A stretch of 64,000 nt of DNA from JAGVSR01 sp963708775 (GCA_963708775.1 CAVPTI010000010.1:124001-188000), one strand, 5' to 3'; shown: positions 16,393 to 26,097, counted from the first letter of the stretch. Program-made: numbers and translations. The notes: a model not told the origin generated them from the letters alone.

Positions 16393-18010
16393 ATGCCCTA
16401 TCGACCGGACCAAGACCAGCGCACTTGGAGCGAAATCGTTCGACCTGCAATCCGCATGGTCAGCCTTGACGGACGGGAAATTTTCATCCTGCTTGTCTAT
16501 ACGATTGCGCTTGGCCTCGTTTCGGCAGTTGTGCCCCTCGCGTCGCAAATTCTCGTCAACCAAGTGGCCTTTACCGGCGCGACACCTCCGATCCTCGCGT
16601 TGTCGGTCATTATGCTTGGCGTTCTCCTTGTCGGAACCTTCATCCGACTGTTCCAGATCCGCGTCGCGGCCTTGATCGCCAAAAGAACCTTTGTTCGAAC
16701 GGCGATCGAAGGCACGCGATCTCTCCTGGACAGTCCGTCACAAGCTTACGAGTTCGACGATCGCGAAGTTGCCAATCGTTTCTTCGACGTCATGACGTTT
16801 CAAGTCGCGTTTTCGGTCTTGGCGTCCGAAGTTTTGGGAGTGCTTGTAGTCAGTGCTGTCGGCATCGCGATCCTGGCACTCTATCATCCGCTGTTCTTTT
16901 CCTTCAGCATTATCGTAGCGCTGACCTGCATCTTGATTATCGGGCTTTCGGCCAAACATGGCGTTGAGCGCGGCGTTCGTCGATCCAGTGAGAAGTACCG
17001 CGTCGCATTCTGGCTGTCGCAGGTTGCAGAAAACCGCTCAATGCTGCGCCAGAGCGACAACAATCGCATTGTCCACTCGATGACGGACGAACTCTCGACC
17101 GAATATGTCCGCAGCTACTTCGACTACCTTCGCGTGTTGCTGTGGCAGAGTGGAGCACTGTTCCTGATTCAGGCCTTTGCCAGCGCGGCCTTCTTCGGCG
17201 TCGGCGGCTGGCTCGTCATCAACGGTCAGCTCAATCTGGGACAGCTCGTCGCAGCCGAAATCATCGTTCTGTCGAACATGACGGCACTGACGCGCTTTTA
17301 TTTTTACCTCGACAGCTTTTACGAAACCGTCGTTGCTGCAGGCAAGATAAGCCAGCTGACAGAAATCAACGAGGGTGAGCCAACGCGAGTGGCTGCGAGA
17401 CCCGCGAAGATTCGAGGGCTTACCCTGAACTCTGGCTTGTTGTGGGAACCCCTCGAACTCAAGAGCGGCGACGTCATAGCTTTGCGCGGACCTTCGCGCC
17501 GGAACTGCAGTGTCTTCCTTCAACGGATCGCAGCCTCAGATCGTTTCGACGATGTTACGCTGAAATGGAATAGCGAAGCCTCAATCAATCGCGAAAGCGC
17601 GCCAGACCAAGTTCTGTTTTCTGGCCCGCCCTGCTGTCCTACGCATGACGCTGGCAGAAAATCTGTCTCTGTTGAGCGATGCGGATACGCTAAATGCTGC
17701 TCGCTCAACTGTTCTCGATAATCCACTGCTGCGTCCGGCCGAACAAACAGATGCTGACCATGTGCTCAATGACGTTGAGATGAGTATCTCCGACCGCGCG
17801 CGCTACGCCGTCGCCAGAACCTTTATGAGCAATCGCCCCATCGTACTCATCGATATGTTCTTCAATCTCATGGAGGCGGACGACCAGATCACGTTCATCC
17901 GAGAGTTCAAGACTCGCTTTCCTGAACGCATCCTAATGATCAATTCGTTCGACACCTCCATTGATCCCTACATTACCCGTGCTGTGAAGATCCGAGGGAC
18001 CGACGCATGA
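16393..18010 (+). CDS. ABC exporter half with degenerate ATPase domain, frameshifted
   Basis: A 538-residue protein if one base is removed near 17626-17632, giving VLFSGPPAVLRMTLAENLSL. Residues 30-320 form a six-segment ABC-exporter membrane domain (FILLVYTIALGLVSAVVPLA, SGALFLIQAFASAAFFGVGG). The nucleotide-binding part is strikingly degenerate: Walker A reads GPSRRNCSVFL instead of GPSGSGKST, the signature LSGGQ is replaced by VEMSISDRARYAVARTF, and Walker B is PIVLIDMFFNLMEADD without the catalytic Glu. Such a half can only work with an active partner, or is a pseudo-ATPase. It overlaps the following HlyD gene by four bases (ATGA). No C39 peptidase domain. Confidence 0.75.
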
Positions 18011-19104
18011 CTCCGGCTTATCTTTCGCAATCACTAGCGTACCGGATGCTCAGCACCCCGTGGGCGATCCGCAGATCGATACAGATGATTTTGGCAACGG
18101 CGACGCTCATCATTTTAGCGGTGCTTTTCATTCCATGGCAGCAAACGGCTGTCGGTGACGGCCGCGTGGTTGCATTTGACCCCGCCGAGCGGCTGCAAAT
18201 CATCACAGCTAACCTGGATGGCAGCATCGAGAAATGGTTCGTGCGCGAAGGAGATCGAGTCAAGAAAGGGGACGTTGTTGCACGCATGGCAGATAACGAC
18301 CCCGACATCTTGACCCGCTTGAGAAGGGAACGCGAAGCGCTCGCGCGCGAGATCACCGCCCTGGAACTGTCCGTAACATTGGCCAGCAAAAATCAGGAAC
18401 GCCAAAAAGCGCTGCAGAAGAAAGAGTTCTCGAGCGAGTTCAGTGTCGAACAAGCACGAGTTACAGAGGCGCGGGCCCAGAAAGACCTCGCGGACGCCGA
18501 AGGACGTCTTGCGCGGCTCGACACAATAATCGCGCGGCAGATGACGCTTGAAATTCGGGCGCCGCGGGATGGAATTGTCCAAAGCATTCTCGCTGGAGAG
18601 AACAGCGGCCTGCTGAAATCGGGCGTTGCCATCGCGCATATTGTCCCGGATACAGATGACAGGACCGTGGAGATCTTCGTCAATGGCGTCGATCTGCCCT
18701 TCCTTCGAGTTGGACAGGACGTCCGCCTGCAATTCGAAGGATGGCCCGTACTGCAGTTCTCAGGGCTGCCGGAAATCTCCACCGGAACGTTTCTTGGAAC
18801 CGTCAATTTTATCGATCCATCCGACGACGGCCAGGGGCGTTTTCGGCTGATCGTCAAACGGAAGGAAGGTGCTATTTGGCCGACGCCGCAACAGTTGCGG
18901 CAAGGCGTGCGCGCCCGCGGCTGGGTACAAATGAACCGCGTGCCTCTCTGGTTTGAGATTTGGCGCCTGATGAATGATCTGCCTCCCGGTACGCCACCAT
19001 TGTCACAATCGGGCAGTTCAACGGTTGAACCCACACAGCCCCAAGGACGGGAGGCACCGACCACTAACGGCTCATCAACTACGTCTCAAACGCCCAGACG
19101 ATAA
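18007..19104 (+). CDS. HlyD-family membrane fusion (adaptor) protein
   Basis: A 365-residue periplasmic adaptor anchored by one N-terminal membrane segment (MILATATLIILAVLFIPW, about residues 27-44). The lipoyl/barrel half AERLQIITANLDGSIEKWFVREGD, the coiled coil at about residues 105-180 (REREALAREITALELSVTL...) and LEIRAPRDGIVQSILAG fit the type I secretion family. It would link an ABC exporter to a TolC-like channel. The stop of the ABC gene overlaps its start (ATGA). The C-terminal 45 residues are Ser/Thr/Pro-rich. No TolC or cargo gene is visible nearby. Confidence 0.85.
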   Translation: MTPAYLSQSLAYRMLSTPWAIRRSIQMILATATLIILAVLFIPWQQTAVGDGRVVAFDPAERLQIITANLDGSIEKWFVREGDRVKKGDVVARMADNDPDILTRLRREREALAREITALELSVTLASKNQERQKALQKKEFSSEFSVEQARVTEARAQKDLADAEGRLARLDTIIARQMTLEIRAPRDGIVQSILAGENSGLLKSGVAIAHIVPDTDDRTVEIFVNGVDLPFLRVGQDVRLQFEGWPVLQFSGLPEISTGTFLGTVNFIDPSDDGQGRFRLIVKRKEGAIWPTPQQLRQGVRARGWVQMNRVPLWFEIWRLMNDLPPGTPPLSQSGSSTVEPTQPQGREAPTTNGSSTTSQTPRR

Positions 19105-19455
19105 AGCGCTGTTAAAGCGCTGGCACCTAACGTCAGCCGAGTTTCGGTGTGCCGGCCTCGGCAGACCGAACTCCGAAGTTTGGACGTGCATTGCAGTACC
19201 GCTGCCGCGCGCACAATTTGGTATCTCTGGGGACGTGCATCGAAAGATCGCTGCGGCAACAGCGGATCATAAGTTTTGAGTGTCGAGGCCTAATCGTTCA
19301 ACGATGAACCACCACGACCGGCCGAGTTCTGTTGAAATCGCAGTCAAGTCCAGACTGTAACGAGCCCGGCCCATCATTTCTCCTTCGCGATAGCGGCGTT
19401 GCCGTCTTCCCGGTCTTGTTCGAGGATCATGTCAAGGCCGTCATTGCATTGGCAT
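19105..19455. other. Intergenic region between convergent hlyD and exonuclease genes
   Basis: About 350 bases. I see no supported gene, tRNA or strong terminator hairpin here. Confidence 0.45.
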
Positions 19456-20300
19456 CTACCCAACCGGCGCCGCTAGAGCCTCAAGACGCTCCGCCAATTT
19501 TTTGAGGTCACAGTCGTGGGCGAGCTTTGCAGCCTCGCTCCATCTCGGCGTCTGGTTTCGGAGCGTCGGCAAGGGAGCCGTCTTGTCCATTGTTGCTATC
19601 TTCTTATACAGACGCAGACGATCGGCATGAGCAGCAAAGCGGCCCGCAGCGAGTAGCTTTTCGATAGAGCCGTAGCGCTTGAGCAGCGAGGCGGCGCTCA
19701 CGGGCCCAATCCCCGCCATGCCGGGGATGCGATCGGAAGCATCGCCGCGTAGCGCTATGAAGTCGGGCACCTGCGCGGGCTCCACTCCGTAACGTTCCCG
19801 GACCTCGTCGGGGCCAATCCTCGCCAGTTCGCCCGCGCGGATGGGCTGCAGGATGGTGGTCTTGGCTGAAGCCAGCTGGAACGTGTCACGATCGCCGCTG
19901 GCCACGACGCACGTTCCACCATTGCGCTCCTCGCGCCCAACAGCGGCCGCAAGAAAATCATCAGCCTCGTACCCAGGAGCCTTCGCCGACTTCGAACCCG
20001 CACTCAGTGACGAATTCCGGACAACGCGTCGAGCTGTTCGAGGAGTTCATCATCGAAGATGCGACCGGCTTGATAGTCGGGAAGCGCCTTGTGCCGATAG
20101 GTCGGCTGATCAAGCGTGTCCCAGCCAACGATGACGGCGCGAGGGCTTTCGGACTCGTAGAAGCGGAGCAGGAAATTCGCAAAACCAACGATCGCCCCTG
20201 CGCCCTTGTTTCCGCGCCTGCGAATAGTTTTCGGCAGCGCGTGATAGGCGCGGTGCGCGAATGAATTGCCGTCGATGATGAGGACAGGTCCGCGTACCAT
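19456..20300 (-). CDS. Stand-alone 5'-3' exonuclease (PolA N-domain type), two frameshifts
   Basis: Three frames assemble into about 280 residues when one base is removed near 20021 and one near 19980-19981. N-terminus VLIIDGNSFAHRAYHALPKT, then YEADDFLAAAVGREE, CVVASGDRDTFQLAS and the H3TH region DFIALRGDASDRIPGMAGIGPVSAASLL. These are the metal-binding and DNA-binding motifs of the 5' nuclease domain of DNA polymerase I (YRHKALPDYQAGR is also typical). There is no polymerase domain, so it is a free-standing flap/5'-3' exonuclease, as found beside a full polA in several bacteria. Start ATG 20298-20300. Confidence 0.8.
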
Positions 20301-20363
20301 CAGCAATCCATCTCTGGAGGAACGGGCCGCGCGAGGTCGCCTTCAAATTGGGGACGTACCGGG

Positions 20364-20717
20364 CTATCGCCTCAACCGCCAGATTGCCAGCAAAGCCAGC
20401 GCAAGCAACCCCATAACGAGATTTGGCGTGCGGGATGCTGTCGCTTCATTTCGGTCTGGGCCGATCACGGGTTGCCACTCCGTGCCCTTAAGATCTTCGA
20501 CAATCGCGTGCGCCTCTTGTTCGTACTTATTGCGAAATGTATCGGACATCTGCTGCACTGTCCCAGAAGCTCCATACCTACCTCGCTCAACCGCGAACTG
20601 ATTTGAAAGTTCCTGACTGCCCTTGCGGAAGAAAATGCCACCGCGAGAGGCAGAACCGCGGCTGGCGAACGAACCCACCAACGCCACGCCAAAGCCTGAT
20701 CCGGTCACCTTGCACAC
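20364..20717 (-). CDS. Small hypothetical protein with C-terminal membrane anchor
   Basis: I do not recognise it. About 117 residues, Gly/Ser-rich near the N-terminus, a charged helical middle (QQMSDTFRNKYEQEAHAIVEDLKG), and one C-terminal membrane helix (NLVMGLLALALLAIW) followed by RLRR, suggesting a tail-anchored inner-membrane protein. GTG 20715-20717 is preferred because GGAGGT lies eight bases upstream. It precedes the exonuclease gene on the same strand (63-base gap) and may share a transcript with it. Confidence 0.55.
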   Translation of the reverse strand: MCKVTGSGFGVALVGSFASRGSASRGGIFFRKGSQELSNQFAVERGRYGASGTVQQMSDTFRNKYEQEAHAIVEDLKGTEWQPVIGPDRNEATASRTPNLVMGLLALALLAIWRLRR

Positions 20718-20771
20718 AAACAAGACCTCCCCTGCCTGTGATCTAACTGGGCTTATCGCCTCGCAGCATGA

Positions 20772-20806
20772 TTATTCCGAATAAGGTTAGAATGAATTGA
20801 TCATTC
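20772..20806. promoter_or_regulatory. Two operator-like palindromes between hypothetical gene and cysB-like gene
   Basis: TTATTC-C-GAATAA (20772-20784) and GAATGA-ATTGA-TCATTC (20790-20806) are perfect inverted repeats placed in the divergent spacer. They are AT-rich, unlike their surroundings, and could be LysR-type binding sites used by the adjacent CysB-like protein. Confidence 0.4.
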
Positions 20807-20903
20807 CTTGGGCTCCGACGGATCGGTAGGCTCTGCGCAATCGATCGGCACAGCGGAAAGGAATGCGCGAGTTTCGTGGGCCTCGCGCCGGGATCGCGCG
20901 CTT

Positions 20904-21834
20904 ATGAACTTCCAGCAGCTGCGCATTATCCGGGAGACGGTGCGCCAGAATTTCAATCTGACGGAAGCGGCCAATGTGCTGCTCACGTCTCAGTCGGGCG
21001 TCAGCAAACACATTCGCGATTTGGAAGACGAACTGGGATTTCGAAATCTTTATTCGCCGTGGAAAGCGACTTCTCGGCCTAACCGACCCCGGACGCGAAG
21101 TGGCAGCTGTCGTTGAGCGTATTCTGCTGGAGACACAAAATCTTGAAGACCTTTCATCCACCATCACCAAGCGCGACTCCGGAGCACTGGTCGTGGCGAC
21201 CACTCATACCCAAGCTCGCTATTCCCTGCCGGCAGTAATCGCGGATTTCAAAAAGGCCTTCCCCGACGTTCGGCTCACGCTGAAACAACTCAGTCCGAAG
21301 GATATCGCAAGTATTATTCTTGAGGGCCGCGCCGATGTCGGGATCGCCACGGACACACTGAAACACAACCCCGATATCCTCACATTTCCGTTCTTCTCAT
21401 GGGAACACGCCATCATTGTTCCAAAAGCGCATCCCCTGACGAGGCACAAGAAACTGTCCTTGGATACCATCGCGAACTATCCCATCATTACCTACGATGA
21501 AGGATTGACCGGCCGCGCGCGTATCGATGACGCCTTTCAGGAGCAGGGGCTTGTTGCCGATGTGGCGATGACGGCGCTTGATGCCGACGTCATCAAGGCA
21601 TACGTGGAACTCGGCATGGGTGTTGGGATCATCGCCGCGATGGCCTTTGACCCTGCGCGTGACACCGGTCTACGGCTTCTCTCCACTCCGGGGCTCTTCG
21701 CAGCGAACACATCAAGCATTGCAGTGCGCCGCGGCCGCTTTCTGCGCGGCTATGTCTATCGCTTCATCGAGATGTGCGCACCCGACATCACCGAATTGCG
21801 CGTCCGCGCCGCCGAACGTGCCGCAAACATTTGA
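20904..21834 (+). CDS. LysR-family regulator CysB-like, frameshifted
   Basis: A 309-residue CysB-type regulator when one T is removed at 21039-21041, joining DLEDELGF to EIFIRRGKRLLGLTDPG. Its N-terminus MNFQQLRIIRETVRQNFNLTEAANVLLTSQSGVSKHIR and the ligand-binding marks ATTHTQARY and YDEGLTGR are typical of CysB/Cbl, which control sulfate assimilation with O-acetylserine or related ligands. Upstream palindromes may be its targets. Start ATG 20904-20906; the ribosome-binding site is weak. No sulfur-assimilation gene lies within the window. Confidence 0.85.
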
Positions 21835-21902
21835 TTTTGACTTACGGGCCAACTATGGACGACGACCCTCAAGCCTCGCGTGCCGTAAGTGCTTGATGTA
21901 GT

Positions 21903-21979
21903 TGGCGCGCCCGAAAGGATTCGAACCTCTGACCCCCAGATTCGTAGTCTGGTGCTCTATCCAGCTGAGCTACGGGCGC
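21903..21979 (-). tRNA. tRNA-Arg (anticodon ACG)
   Basis: The minus-strand 77-base sequence starts GCGCCCGTAGCTCAGCTGG, has the anticodon stem CCAGA/TCTGG around CTACGAA (anticodon ACG), T loop GGTTCGAATCC, and an encoded CCA. Acceptor arms GCGCCCG/CGGGCGC pair perfectly. ACG is converted to ICG by TadA. Confidence 0.96.
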
Positions 21980-22168
21980 ATGTCTTGCTAATGGATGCTG
22001 GGCCAACGACGGGTCGAAGACCCAGCCAAGACCCCAACGGCAAGAGCGCCCCTTCTACTGGTAGAGTTCCGCGGGCGCAAGGGGGGCAGCGAGGTTGTTG
22101 GTCGCGCCGGCAACCAATATCCTACGCGCGCGCAAACCCTACTCGGAGCGCACCCGCGACCCAAATCG

Positions 22169-23734
22169 TTACGCCTGCCGATCGGGGATCCTGAGCTCAA
22201 ATGCCGCCCCAGAGAGCGTCTCGATCAACCTGAGGCTGCCACCGTGCGCCTGGGCGAGTTCTGCGGAGATTGGTAATCCAAGTCCCGTTCCGCCGCGCCG
22301 CGTCGAGCCTTGAAATGGCTGGAATAGCTTGTCACGAGATTTTGCGGGCACGCCCGGTCCATTGTCGCTGATGACGACGCAGACCATGTGATCTTCCCGC
22401 CAACTGCGGATCTCAATCCGTCCGCCTGCGGGTCCCTCGTCCCGACCTTCGATCGCCTGCACCGCATTACGGCAGAGGTTGGAAAAAATACGGAACAGAT
22501 GCCCCCGGTCTGCATCCACTTGCAGCGCGGGATCCACATCAAGAACAAGCGCGATGGCATCGTCGCGCCCCAGGTTCAAAGTCTCGACTACATCCTCAAC
22601 GAGCGGTCGAATCGCGAACACTTCGCGACGCTGGACCGTCTCTTCCGTGCGCCCGAAGCGTAGCGTCTCGTTGCAGAAATTGATGGCTCGGTCCAGCGAC
22701 GCGATCAGCTTGGGCGCCACACGCTGCACCGTCGGATCAGCACTATCCGTCAAGCGATCGGAGATCAGCTGTGCATTCGCGAGCATGTTGCGCAGGTCGT
22801 GATTGATCTTCGATACTGCAAGCCCAAGCTGCGCTAGCCGTGTCTTCTGTTTTAAGAGTTGCGACAGCTGCCGCTGCATCTGCGCCAGCTCTTCTTCCGC
22901 GCGGCCGATCTCATCCGCTCGTCCCGACGGAACCACGACCCGCGACGGATCCTCTGGATTCTCGCTGTAGTCGACAATGTTTCGCGAAAGCTTGCGGATA
23001 GGCTTCACCAGCAATTGGCTGATGGCAATGTAAACAAGGGCGGCCGTCGCAAGCGCGACGAACAACGACAGCCAGAAGATTTCCGTGCCGTATCGATACA
23101 TCGCGCGCTGCAACGGCTCTTCCGGCATCACAACTTCGATCACATCGTCGAATCGCGGCCCCACCAAGCCGATCACCCGCATCGTACGATCGCCATCGGA
23201 GCGCATGACGTCGAGGGCATCACCGATATGAACAAGCCGCTGCCCGACCTGATCTGAAAATGTGGTTCGCGCCAGTTGGCGCATATCGTAAGTCACGTCG
23301 ATGCTGATCTCCTGCACCGGCGGGAGGATCACACGGCGCGCGCCGCCACGGCGCACGGCAATGGCGCGCACCAGCGCCGTGCGGAGCAACTCGTTACGAA
23401 GTGCAGGCGGAACTTCGCGCCCGGGTACGGCGTCGGCGGCCAGCGCCGAGACGAGCGCGGTGTTGATTTGATCATTCAGCCAGTTGACGCGGAAGCTGGC
23501 GAGCGCGGGCAGGAAAATCAAAACCTGGGCGATCATGACGAACACGCCGGTGATGACGAGCAGTTTTGCCGGCAGCCCAAACCGCACCCGCGACCGAAGT
23601 CCGCGCCATGCCCCGCTGACTGTTGCGAGCACGCGCTGGTCAACCGTCTCCTCCGGCCCGGGTTGACCCTGACCATCAGCGGATTTCTGGCGTTCCAAAT
23701 CTTGCAGCACGTCGTCAGGGCCTCTTCCCGTCAC
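22169..23734 (-). CDS. Membrane sensor histidine kinase
   Basis: A 521-residue two-component kinase. A membrane helix at about residues 57-79 and another at 219-240 enclose a periplasmic sensor region (about 80-218). A HAMP domain follows, then phosphoacceptor His312 in SKINHDLRNMLANAQ, an N box NLCRNAVQAIEG, G1 DNGPGVP and G2 GTGLGLPI. The H box is of the NHDLRN kind (HPK4-like). No response regulator is adjacent in the window. Start is GTG at 23732-23734, with a long cytoplasmic N-terminus; a later start is possible. The upstream neighbours (same strand) are the FAD oxidoreductase and the TVP38 protein. Confidence 0.88.
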   Translation of the reverse strand: MTGRGPDDVLQDLERQKSADGQGQPGPEETVDQRVLATVSGAWRGLRSRVRFGLPAKLLVITGVFVMIAQVLIFLPALASFRVNWLNDQINTALVSALAADAVPGREVPPALRNELLRTALVRAIAVRRGGARRVILPPVQEISIDVTYDMRQLARTTFSDQVGQRLVHIGDALDVMRSDGDRTMRVIGLVGPRFDDVIEVVMPEEPLQRAMYRYGTEIFWLSLFVALATAALVYIAISQLLVKPIRKLSRNIVDYSENPEDPSRVVVPSGRADEIGRAEEELAQMQRQLSQLLKQKTRLAQLGLAVSKINHDLRNMLANAQLISDRLTDSADPTVQRVAPKLIASLDRAINFCNETLRFGRTEETVQRREVFAIRPLVEDVVETLNLGRDDAIALVLDVDPALQVDADRGHLFRIFSNLCRNAVQAIEGRDEGPAGGRIEIRSWREDHMVCVVISDNGPGVPAKSRDKLFQPFQGSTRRGGTGLGLPISAELAQAHGGSLRLIETLSGAAFELRIPDRQA

Positions 23735-23858
23735 GGCCGGGAATGTGACACTTCAAGAGCAACTTGTCAGCCGCTCGCCCGGTGATGCCCTAAGCGGTTT
23801 TGACTCCTGATACATAAGTGCTGAAGTGGACCGCGCCAAGATTTGCCTAATCGGATAC

Positions 23859-25325
23859 TTAGCCAAGCTTGGCCAGCCAACCAATGATGCGCCGCAGCAA
23901 TGGACTGCCTGCGGAATCCACGAAGAACCTGTAAGCGGCACGCTTGTTCGCCTCGCCCAACGTCGGGTAGGGCGAGATCCAGCCTGTCATGGCCCGAATA
24001 CCCAGGCCCTGGGAGATTGCAAGCGACCACACTTGGATCAGCTCGCCAGCCTGCGCACCAAGGATCGTCGCGCCAAGAATTCGACCCCTCGCGTCCGTCA
24101 CGACCTTGACGTGTCCATGCGTCTCGCGCTCCGCCTGAGCCCGATCGTTCTCATGGAACGGCCAACGCAGCACACGTACCTTAAGCCTTTTGGAAACTGC
24201 CTCGGCCTCGGTGAGGCCGACGTGCGCCAGCTCCGGTTCGGTGAACGTCACCCAAGGAATATGACCCGGCTGAACTTTCGCTGGAATGCGAAACAGCGCA
24301 CGCCGCAGCACGATGCCCGCGTGGTAGTTGGCGACGTGCGTGAATTGTGGGCCGCCCGCGACATCACCGATTGCAAAGATCTTCCGGTTGCTGGTGCGCA
24401 GACCGCGATCGACGATAATCCCGCTCTTCTCGAACCGGACCCCTGCCGCCGTCAGACTGAGATCGGCGATATTTGGCCGCCGGCCGACGGCGAGCAAGAG
24501 GTGCGAACCGTCGACGAAATCCGCCCCGCTGGCCCCTTTGAGCTCAACCCGCACGCCCGCCGCCGTCCGCAGTACTGCTTTTGCGGATGCGCCCTCGCGC
24601 ACGTCCACGCCTTCCGCACGGATCAAGTCGAGCAACTGCGACGCCAGTTCGGGATCGTCCTTGCCGAGCGCCTTCGCACCTTCGATCACCGTAACCCGGC
24701 TGCCCAGACGTCGATGCGCCTGCGCCATCTCGATCCCGATCGGTCCACCACCGATGATGATAAGATGCTCCGGCCGCACAGTGTTCTGAAACAGAGACTC
24801 GTTGGTGAAGTAATCGACAGTCTCGAGACCGGGTATTGGCGGCACCACCGGCGAAGACCCCGTTGCAATCACAAATCGCCGCGCCGCAATGACATAATCA
24901 CCCGCCGCTACGGTTTTCTCGTCGATGAAGCGGCCTGCAGCCTGGATCACCTGCACACCCAGACCCTGAAATCGCTCGACGCTGTCGTTCGGTGCAATCG
25001 CGGCAATCACGGACTGGACATGCTTGGTGACAGCCGCATGATCAATCACGGGTTCCACGGGCTGCATGCCGAATGGCGCAGCAGTCCTCATGAAATGCGC
25101 CCGCCGCGCAGCGGCAATCAAGGCCTTCGAGGGGACGCAACCGTAGTTGAGGCAATCGCCCCCCATCTTGTGTTTTTCAATCAAGACGACGCGGCGCCCG
25201 AATGCTGCGGCACCCGCTGCTACAGACAGTCCGCCCGAGCCCGCGCCAATCACGCACAGATCCACATCGAGCCGCGTTGTCGGAGAAGCGGTGTCGGGCG
25301 ATGACGTCGCCTCAGCGGGCTGCAT
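23859..25325 (-). CDS. FAD-dependent NAD(P)/disulfide oxidoreductase
   Basis: A 488-residue class I pyridine-nucleotide disulfide oxidoreductase related to mercuric reductase and dihydrolipoamide dehydrogenase. FAD-binding VIGAGSGGLSVAAGAAAFG, the redox pair CLNYGC (in MGGDCLNYGCVPSKAL), a second Rossmann motif IIIGGGPIGIEMAQ, and FAIGDVAGG are all present. At the C-terminal dimer interface the usual HPT reads SPYPTLGE, so the catalytic His is replaced by Tyr and the substrate is probably not lipoamide. The start ATG 25323-25325 overlaps the end of the TVP38 gene by 14 bases, indicating coupling. A family of fused TVP38-oxidoreductase proteins exists; here it is two genes. Confidence 0.85.
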   Translation of the reverse strand: MQPAEATSSPDTASPTTRLDVDLCVIGAGSGGLSVAAGAAAFGRRVVLIEKHKMGGDCLNYGCVPSKALIAAARRAHFMRTAAPFGMQPVEPVIDHAAVTKHVQSVIAAIAPNDSVERFQGLGVQVIQAAGRFIDEKTVAAGDYVIAARRFVIATGSSPVVPPIPGLETVDYFTNESLFQNTVRPEHLIIIGGGPIGIEMAQAHRRLGSRVTVIEGAKALGKDDPELASQLLDLIRAEGVDVREGASAKAVLRTAAGVRVELKGASGADFVDGSHLLLAVGRRPNIADLSLTAAGVRFEKSGIIVDRGLRTSNRKIFAIGDVAGGPQFTHVANYHAGIVLRRALFRIPAKVQPGHIPWVTFTEPELAHVGLTEAEAVSKRLKVRVLRWPFHENDRAQAERETHGHVKVVTDARGRILGATILGAQAGELIQVWSLAISQGLGIRAMTGWISPYPTLGEANKRAAYRFFVDSAGSPLLRRIIGWLAKLG

Positions 25326-26097
25326 TGCGCGCACTCCATTTTTTCGCCGCGACCGGAAGGAGCGCGACCAGTCCAATCAGGACGAACGCCGCCACCAGTT
25401 CGCTAGTGATGAGATTTCCGGTGTCGATGGTATAGGGACACAAAAGATTTGGCTCGCCTGCCTGTCGCTGAAGACACGTGGCATGCACAGCATTCTGCGC
25501 CTCGACGACACTTCCAAGCCCCGCCCCTGCAACGGAGAACGCGATGGTTCCTGGAATGATGCCGAGAAACGTTCCGAGCACAAAAGTGGAGAGCGGCACG
25601 CCAAGCAGAGCCGGCGCGAGGTTGACGATGAAGAAAGGGAACACCGGCACCAGCCGGAGAAACAGCATGTAGCTCAAAGCATTTTCGCGGAAGCCCTCCC
25701 GGAGCCGAACGAGCCAGGGACCCGCCCGCGCCGAAAGCGCTTCTCCAAGCGACGTCTTCGCGATGAGAAACAGCAGTGTCGCTCCGGCCGTCGCCGCGAT
25801 CACCGTTGCGGGCGCGCCGATCTTCCAGCCAAACAGCAACCCACCGGCCAGTGTCATCACGAGGCCGCCCGGCAACGACAACGCCACCACGGCGACATAC
25901 ACCAGCATGTAAAGCCCCAATGCGGCTTCCAAATTGCTGTCGATGAAACTTCTCAGGGCCGCATAATTCCGCCCGATGAATTCGAATGACAGGAGGCGGT
26001 GCCAGCCCATCCCGAACACGAGCGCCATTGTTATGAGAAGTACGCCGAGTGGGGCCCATCGCTTCAGAGCCGACGAAGCCTTCGCATCAGCAGCCAT
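25312..26097 (-). CDS. TVP38/TMEM64 family membrane protein (VTT domain)
   Basis: A 261-residue membrane protein with about six hydrophobic segments. The VTT/DedA-like core is visible in LPGGLVMTLAGGLLFGWKIG and LRLVPVFPFFIVNLAPALLGVPLSTFVLGTF. A periplasmic loop near residue 205 carries two cysteines (ATCLQRQAGEPNLLCPY). Homologues are DedA/TVP38 proteins linked to lipid scrambling or membrane homeostasis. Start ATG 26095-26097. Its end overlaps the FAD oxidoreductase gene, suggesting one functional unit. Confidence 0.88.
   Translation of the reverse strand: MAADAKASSALKRWAPLGVLLITMALVFGMGWHRLLSFEFIGRNYAALRSFIDSNLEAALGLYMLVYVAVVALSLPGGLVMTLAGGLLFGWKIGAPATVIAATAGATLLFLIAKTSLGEALSARAGPWLVRLREGFRENALSYMLFLRLVPVFPFFIVNLAPALLGVPLSTFVLGTFLGIIPGTIAFSVAGAGLGSVVEAQNAVHATCLQRQAGEPNLLCPYTIDTGNLITSELVAAFVLIGLVALLPVAAKKWSARNAAR

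Noticed and set aside
17626..17645. Programmed +1 frameshifting in the ABC gene
   Set aside because: No slippery site or stimulatory structure was recognised, and the same +1 pattern appears in seven unrelated genes, which favours sequence error.
23826..25304. 492-codon frame opposite the FAD oxidoreductase
   Set aside because: Pure antisense shadow caused by GC-rich codon use; the opposite strand has full FAD and NAD motifs.
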